NCBI GenBank assembly: GCA_946811695.1
Contig: OX328125.1
Span: forward strand, 104,735,876-104,799,875
Origin: Gonocerus acuteangulatus
Lineage: Eukaryota; Arthropoda; Insecta; Hemiptera; Coreidae
DNA length: 64,000 nt
Direction: 5' to 3'
Position 1 is the first letter of the stretch. Each line of letters begins with the position of its first letter. Below the pieces are notes generated by a model that was not told the DNA's origin, searched no databases, and was given only the letters and a program-made list of their open reading frames with translations. Made by a program: the position numbers and the translations under genes. Positions 57,722-64,000 of this stretch are shown one piece after another.

Positions 57722-58891
57722 CAGTGACGTGGGGTGGGTAAATACCCAGTGGGTAGGTAAATATAAATTGGGTATTTACCCGGGTATTTACCCACAGGGA
57801 AGGTAAATACCCAAAAAGTGGGTATTTTCAGTTTTTGAGCTTGATAGAACTTCTTTAAATATTTTTTGGTGCAAACAAGGACTAAAACTTACCCATTTTA
57901 TCATAAAAGCTTAATGAACATTAATACTTTCCCAGTAATATTTTAAAGAAATTTAAAAGTCGGTCCGGTTATTTATTCAAAACCATTTTAAGTTAAATTT
58001 AAGTTTGCGATCCTTGTTAATATTATTTGAAATTATGCTCATACAGTAGTAACAACATTACAGTAAGCGGAAATCTCACCAGAAATGAAAAGGTAGCTTG
58101 ACAACAAGAACCTTGATCCAATTGTTGAATTTATCACTGCCATTCAGTTAAATGCCCCTTTGATCCACACAGTTCATAAGAGATTTAATAATTACTGAAA
58201 ACTCTTCAACAAGAAACCCTGAATCTTCTCTTCAAAAAACGGAGGAAAAACTTGTGTTAACTAAATAGGAGAAACGCATTCAGTTTGGTTTTGAAAACCC
58301 ACATCTTGCTGCAGACTTCCGTTTGTTTTTTTGTGTGTGAGTTAGGCAGAAGCATGGGATTGAATTCAGTTGATCTTCGGAAAAACATAGCTGGCTATAG
58401 GGACCAAGAGGGATTATGGCAAAGATCCTTTGGGAAGGTCTTGAAGAAAATGACAAAGAAAATAATAAAATAAGTCCCATGTTATGGTGGAGAGGCTTGA
58501 AAGGTACATGTGTTTTGATCAATGAGTAGGTAACTTAATTTGTATTTTGAGAAATTGAGGTAATCCTAGTCAAGTTTTAGCTGAGGCTACATTTTTGTGA
58601 ATGCAGTACAGTAGTATCAAATTTAGGCAAACAACTTGTTTTATTGGTAGTCGGAAGGTCCATGGCGAATTTTCAGGTAATAATTTATTATTTATTAACC
58701 TCTCAGTGATCCTATTTTATAATTTATTATTATTTTAATAGTTTCTCAGTGTTGCAATAGCTCTAAACTGGCAAGATCCATGACATTTAACAATATTCGA
58801 TTAGTAAGACGCGGTTTAGTTAAATACCCGGGTATTTATGAAATTGGGTATTTACCCTTAAGAATAAATACCCGGGTATTTTACAACACTG
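57722..58891. mobile_element. hAT-type element with exact 8-bp target duplication
   Basis: ATAGTAGG flanks the element at 57714-57721 and 58892-58899. It starts CAGTGACGTGGGG and ends TTTTACAACACTG, giving CAGTG/CACTG termini. Both ends are packed with GGGTATTTACCC and TACCCGGGTA repeats (57735-57828 and 58823-58884), the subterminal repeats to which hAT transposases bind. The 1.17 kb interior has no recognisable transposase, so it is non-autonomous. Confidence 0.9.
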
Positions 58892-58899
58892 ATAGTAGG

Positions 58900-59591
58900 G
58901 TTGGTATAGATAGCCTCCTTCGATATGAGTGGCGATGCACCTCGTTTTCTCAGAGAGAGGAAAGAGTCGAACGGTAGAGAGGTCGAGATGAGGAGAGATT
59001 GGCGAGCGTACAGGGGGGAGTTAGACGGAAAAGCATCGAGCGTACCGGGCGCTGCGAGTCGCTTCATTCGTCAGCAAAGAAAGGGCTAAAGTATTCTTAT
59101 GTCAAGCTGGTTTCATTGTTGTATGTCTTAGTTCAAATAGTCAGATGTCAAGTAGATATAGTAACTGTTATTTATTTAGATAGTCAGTTCATATCAGTCA
59201 GTAGTTGTCATTCTGTTAATCTCATTTCGTCATTACGTTTTTGTGTCCTAGTCTAAGCTACAAATATAAAGACATTAAATTTAACGTTCACTGAATATCG
59301 GTTTTGTAAAGTCTTACAGAATTAAATCATGATTTTGGTTAATTTTAAGTTTTAATATTTATTTAAATGTTGTCATAGTGTTTAATTTGTGATTATCACA
59401 CTATATTGGCTACAGAATCTAGGAACAGCATACTCCCACCTCCCTGTTTCAAGGTTATTCCCATTAATTTAGGCCCAAAGTCAGAATAATGCAAGTTTGA
59501 CTAAATTACACACTACCAGAAATAATTAATATATAACAACAAAAGAGAGAAAAAAAATATCAAATTGTTCCCCTGCTCTACGATGGTCAAC
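58900..59591. other. Unassigned stretch
   Basis: 58920-59090 is GC-richer, with an 85-codon plus-strand frame starting at 58999 that has no known domain. The remainder is AT-rich. Confidence 0.35.
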
Positions 59592-60301
59592 TAAAGCCCA
59601 GCGCACACGGTGCGACTGTTCTGCCACTCGAGTTGCAAACTAGTTGCGTCTGAAACCAGTTTGCAACTGAAATGAAACTTCTTTCTGCTCACGGTGCGAC
59701 TTTTCTGCAATTAGAGTTGCAAACCATTTGCGTATGAAATTAGTTTGCAACTGAAACAAAACACGCGATTATATTGGCTTGTTGTAAATCAATTGCCTAA
59801 CAGTTTCGCAAGTGTTGTGTTTATTTAGTGAGCTACGTGTTTTTTTGTAAGAACTTGCGATGTCAGACTCACAAGGGGAGTATACAGCGATGGGATCTGG
59901 ATCATTTTTTTCCTGGTGATTCTACACCAAAAAATAGTCGACACGTGTCCGAGCGTTCCGTCCAATACGCCTTGGAGCCGAGAAATAAAATAAAATAGGT
60001 TGAAAGTGCTTTATTTATTTATTTTTTATTTTTTTGGTGTTTTAAGGCAGTTCAACCACAAGGGTCATGGATGCCTATGTATATGCGTGCAAATTAATTG
60101 ACGTAAAAACGCAAAAGAGTGTATTATTGGAATCATATATTTAGATTAATCATATACTTAATATTTATTCAATCATATAATTAGTCAATGAATATATTTT
60201 TATTTTAGAAGAATAAAAAACAAACTTTTAAAACGTCAGAATAAAATAAGATAATAAAGAGAAAAAAATACTTAAAAATTTGGTGTAAATGCATACACGT
60301 A

Positions 60302-60428
60302 GAATGACACACACACCCAGAGACACACACAAGCAAGCGCGCGCGCGCAAACATTCAAACACGCACACACATATACACACACACACATGCACGCGCGCAC
60401 ACACATTCACACACACACGCGCGCGCGC
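60302..60428. repeat. (AC)n / (CG)n-rich tract
   Basis: Alternating purine-pyrimidine (ACACAC, GCGCGCGC) over about 125 bp, a candidate for Z-DNA. Confidence 0.85.
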
Positions 60429-61366
60429 AAGTATATTTTCTAGTTCTACTTCTCCTTATAGGTTTAATTGTTATTTATATTTTTGTGATCAGATCTGTAG
60501 CTCTGAGGAATCTCAATGTCCTCTGGCACAATTCATGGTCGTCTCCAAGTATACCAAAAAGAGTACCGTGAATGTCCAGTTGATTTCGAATCTCTTCGTA
60601 TGCTCTACAGTCCGTGAAAATATGTATTTTTTATATCGAGTTTAAAAAATAATGAGTTTTCCCAGTCTGAAGGAGACAAATTTGTAAGCGAAAAAGTAAC
60701 GTGACGTTTTAAAATTCAATATCTCCTCTTGAGATAATACCATTTTTAATTCATTGAAATCATTGAAAAGAAGAAAGACTCCTTGTTCTAACCATATAAA
60801 TGACTATTGTATTATATCAAAATGTACTTGCAAAAAATGGTTCTCAAAATAAAAATAAAATGTTAACTATTTTGCATATAACGTCAATCCCAGAACACGT
60901 AGAAACACCCCGATTTGAAGGAAATGTGCCACATTATGGCCTTTATCGACCCTCCAAGTTTGGTTTGAATCGGGTAAATGTTCTTTGAAATATGGCCGGA
61001 TTCTTGAATCTTTAACAAACTTATAAAGGCCCTCCCCCTTAGTGAAATTTAAAATACATTTTTTTTTTTTTCTGTAATATTCACAAAATTTGAATTTAGG
61101 GGGTTTTTAATGTGCTAAAAACGAATATGACATCCGTTTTTAATTAAAAAATTGCTTCACGTTAAGTTCTTGATGGCACATATATATGGTTTAAATACAC
61201 TTTACTTAAAACTGCCTTTATTTACATAACCCAACATAACATAGCTGAAAATAGATGTAATAAATAACCTTTCTTGTAACTAAGCAACCGCAATATCGAT
61301 AGAATGCAAGGCTGTCCGACGAACGTCTCGTACAACTCAAATGCAACGCAACTGCAACCGCTCTTG

Positions 61367-61905
61367 CATGTGACTGGTCTCAAACTGGTTTGAAATCGTC
61401 AAAAACAAGTTGCGTCGTGTGCGCCTGTCCATTGAAATACATTGCCGAGGTCGCAAAACAGTTGCGCGTGCAACTGGAGTTGCAAACGAGTTGCATCGTG
61501 CGCGATGGGCCTTAACATGTGATTGGCTTCAGGCTAGTTTGAAATCGTCAAAAACCAGTTGCGTCGTGTGCGCCTGTCCATTGAAATACATTGCCGAGGT
61601 CACAAAACAGTTGCGCGTGCAACTGGAGTTGCAAACGAGTTGCATCGTGCGCGATGGGCCTTAACATGTGATTGGCTTCAGGCTAGTTTGAAATCGTCAA
61701 AAACAAGTTGCGTCGTGTGCGCCTGTCCATTGAAATACATTGCCGAGGTCGCAAAACAGTTGCGCGTGCAACTGGAGTTGCAAACGAGTTGCATCGTGCG
61801 CGATGGGCCTTAACATGTGATTGGCTTCAGGCTAGTTTGAAATCGTCAAAAACCAGTTGCGTCGTGTGCGCCTGTCCATTGAAATACATTGCCGAAGTCA
61901 CAAAA
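61367..61905. repeat. 149-bp tandem repeat, about 3.6 copies
   Basis: Units start at equivalent positions 61410, 61559, 61708 and 61857 (exact 149-bp spacing) and are nearly identical. Each contains GTTGCGTCGTGTGCGCCTGT and GCGCGATGGGCCTTAA, versions of the element's own terminal repeat (GTGCGCTGGGCCTAA). The identical 84-codon open frames in successive units are products of the repetition. Confidence 0.9.
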
Positions 61906-61954
61906 CAGTGCAACTGGAGTTGCAAAACAGTCTCACCGTGTGCGCTGGGCCTAA

Positions 61955-62307
61955 GCCAACATCAGTCAAACTGGGTAACAAAAAAAATAGATCGCATTAC
62001 AACATTATAAGTTACGGATTTGAAGCATTGAGAACATCTATGGTTACCATACAAACAAAGCTCCGCCTTCCTCCGAGATGAGATAGGTCACATCTGCTTT
62101 TATCTGCCTATCCGATCATAACACCGGAATGAAAGGAAAGGATTAGAGTAGGCCTTTATTTGTTGCACTATTAGTTCAGCGTATCGGCTCAGATAATACA
62201 TGTCCGCAACACTTTTCATTCGAGTTAATTCTAGGTGCTAACGTTGTTTAGTCATGAGCTTTCATGAGTTAAAACGAAATATCGCGATTTGTGTGAATGC
62301 TTGGTGT
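61955..62307. other. Unassigned spacer before the satellite
   Basis: Nothing recognised. Confidence 0.4.
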
Positions 62308-64000
62308 GTGGTGCAAAAGTGTTACTAATACTCATGTGGCGCAAGTATTACTAATACTTATGTGGCGCAAGTATTACTAATACTCATGTGGCGCAAGTAT
62401 TACTAATACTCATGTGGCGCAAGTATTACTAATACTCATGTGGCGCAAGTATTACTAATACTCATGTGGCGCAAGTATTACTAATACTCATGTGGCGCAA
62501 GTATTACTAATACTCATGTGGCGCAAGTATTACTAATACTCATGTGGCGCAAGTATTACTAATACTCATGTGGCGCAAGTATTACTAATACTCATGTGGC
62601 GCAAGTGTTACTAATACTCATGTGGCGCAAGTGTTACTAATACTCATGTGGCGCAAGTGTTACTAATACTCATGTGGCGCAAGTGTTACTAATACTCATG
62701 TGGCGCAAGTGTTACTAATACTCATGTGGCGCAAGTATTACTAATACTCATGTGGCGCAAGTATTACTAATACTCATGTGGCGCAAGTATTACTAATACT
62801 CATGTGGCGCAAGTATTACTAATACTCATGTGGCGCAAGTATTACTAATACTCATGTGGCGCAAGTGTTACTAATACTCATGTGGCGCAAGTATTACTAA
62901 TACTCATGTGGCGCAAGTGTTACTAATACTCATGTGGCGCAAGTATTACTAATACTCATGTGGCGCAAGTGTTACTAATACTCATGTGGCGCAAGTGTTA
63001 CTAATACTCATGTGGCGCAAGTGTTGCTAATACTCATGTGGCGCAAGTGTTACTAATACTCATGTGGCGCAAGTGTTACTAATACTCATGTGGCGCAAGT
63101 GTTGCTAATACTCATGTGGCGCAAGTGTTACTAATACTCGTGTGGCGCAAGTGTTACTAATACTCATGTGGCGCAAGTGTTACTAATACTCATGTGGCGC
63201 AAGTGTTACTAATACTCATGTGGCGCAAGTGTTCCTAATACTCATGTGGCGCAAGTGTTACTAATACTCATGTGGCGCAAGTGTTACTAATACTCATGTG
63301 GCGCAAGTGTTACTAATACTCATGATGCGCAAGTATTACTAATACTCATGTGGCGCAAGTATTACTAATACTCATTTGGCGCAAGTGTTACTAATACTCA
63401 TGTGGCGCAAGTGTTACTAATACTCATGTGGCGCAAGTGTTACTAATACTCATGTGGCGCAAGTGCTACTAATACTCATGTGGCGCAAGTGTTACTAATA
63501 CTCATGTGGCGCAAGTGTTACTAATACTCATGTGGCGCAAGTGTTACTAATACTCATGTGGCGCAAGTGTTACTAATACTCATGTGGCGCAAGTGTTACT
63601 AATACTCATGTGGCGCAAGTGTTACTAATACTCATGTGGCGCAAGTGTTACTAATACTCATGTGGCGCAAGTGTTACTAATACTCATGTGGCGCAAGTGT
63701 TACTAATACTCATGTGGCGCAAGTATTACTAATACTCATGTGGCGCAAGTATTACTAATACTCATGTGGCGCAAGTATTACTAATACTCATGTGGCGCAA
63801 GTATTACTAATACTCATGTGGCGCAAGTATTACTAATACTCATGTGGCGCAAGTGTTACTAATACTCATGTGGCGCAAGTGTTACTAATACTCATGTGGC
63901 GCAAGTATTACTAATACTCATGTGGCGCAAGTATTACTAATACTCATGTGGCGCAAGTGTTACTAATACTCATGTGGCGCAAGTGTTACTAATACTCATG
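62308..64000. repeat. 26-bp satellite, runs off the window
   Basis: About 65 copies of GTGGCGCAAGTRTTACTAAT plus ACTCAT in perfect head-to-tail order. The main variant is R: A gives the palindrome TATTACTAATA, G breaks it. A and G forms come in blocks (mostly A at 62340-62590, mostly G at 62960-63700, A again at 63720-63840). Rare variants: CTTAT (62350), TTGCTAA (63025, 63103), CTCGTG (63139), GATGCGC (63324). There is no sizeable open frame. Confidence 0.97.

Larger units (their letters stand above)
59595..61951. mobile_element. Second PIF/Harbinger-type element, non-coding
   Basis: Terminal inverted repeats AGCCCAGCGCACACGGTGCG (left) and the complement CACCGTGTGCGCTGGGCC (right) continue as GACTGTT(C/T)TGC. 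TAA flanks both (59592-59594 and 61952-61954). The ends differ from the Harbinger element at 36400 but have the same target preference. Inside are a second TIR-like block (59693-59760), an (AC)n/(GC)n tract (60302-60428) and 149-bp tandem repeats near the right end. No transposase is recognisable. Confidence 0.8.

Noticed and set aside
60289..60645. 118-codon frame with a THTHTH region
   Set aside because: Its recognisable part is the (AC)n tract; the rest has no domain and lies within a Harbinger-type element.
61410..62010. Series of identical 84-codon frames (RRVRLSIEIHCRGRK type)
   Set aside because: They repeat with the exact 149-bp period of a non-coding tandem repeat inside a transposon.
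62308..64000. CRISPR-like array
   Set aside because: Units are contiguous with no unique spacers, and the genome is eukaryotic; it is a satellite. The same applies to 48785-50060.

Overview
This window is eukaryotic, very AT-rich and essentially free of host genes. Three things point to an arthropod, most likely an insect: a BEL/Pao retrotransposon, Penelope-like elements (PLEs) and Helentron-type HINEs (DINE-1-like), together with Helitrons, PIF/Harbinger and hAT elements. I cannot name the order. No host protein-coding gene, functional tRNA gene or functional rRNA gene could be supported. Nearly everything recognisable is a transposable element, a remnant of one, or a tandem repeat.

Layout. 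0-13 kb: HINE ends, a LINE remnant, a TIR transposon sitting in a SINE, a 1.9 kb minisatellite (6.6-8.5 kb), a 5S-rRNA-derived SINE and a tRNA-derived SINE. 13-28 kb: several HINEs (a 3.2 kb one inserted inside another), a Helitron helicase relic and many (TA)n tracts. 28-35 kb: SINEs, short palindromic tandem repeats, a PLE with a compact hammerhead-ribozyme motif, and a perfect 117-bp fold-back hairpin. 35.7-43.7 kb: a three-level nest. A BEL/Pao element (5-bp repeats GTTAT, near-identical 629-bp LTRs, internally deleted pol) lies in the transposase gene of a PIF/Harbinger element (TAA repeats). That element lies in the end of a HINE, and a 53-bp perfect hairpin starts at the HINE border. 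43.9-45.9 kb: a 5'-truncated PLE with a 15-bp target duplication, a GIY-YIG domain and a second hammerhead motif. 46-54 kb: a TTAA-flanked MITE, a SINE nested in a SINE, two Helitron-type elements filled with ~123-bp tandem modules, and a 22-bp purine-rich minisatellite. 54-64 kb: a second 3 kb HINE, a hAT element with exact 8-bp repeats, a second Harbinger-type element containing 149-bp tandem repeats, and a 26-bp satellite that runs off the window.

How the parts work together. The SINEs depend on RNA polymerase III promoters in their tRNA or 5S heads and on a LINE for insertion. Two SINE families with different heads share one tail, so they probably share one LINE partner. The HINEs depend on a Helentron/Helitron Rep-helicase; the only helicase trace here is broken. 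The BEL, Harbinger and PLE copies are all defective by deletion or truncation. Order of insertion can be read directly: HINE, then Harbinger, then BEL; and SINE-I, then SINE-M.

All motif and alignment statements were made by eye. Element boundaries given with target-site duplications are the most reliable; boundaries of degenerate repeats are approximate.
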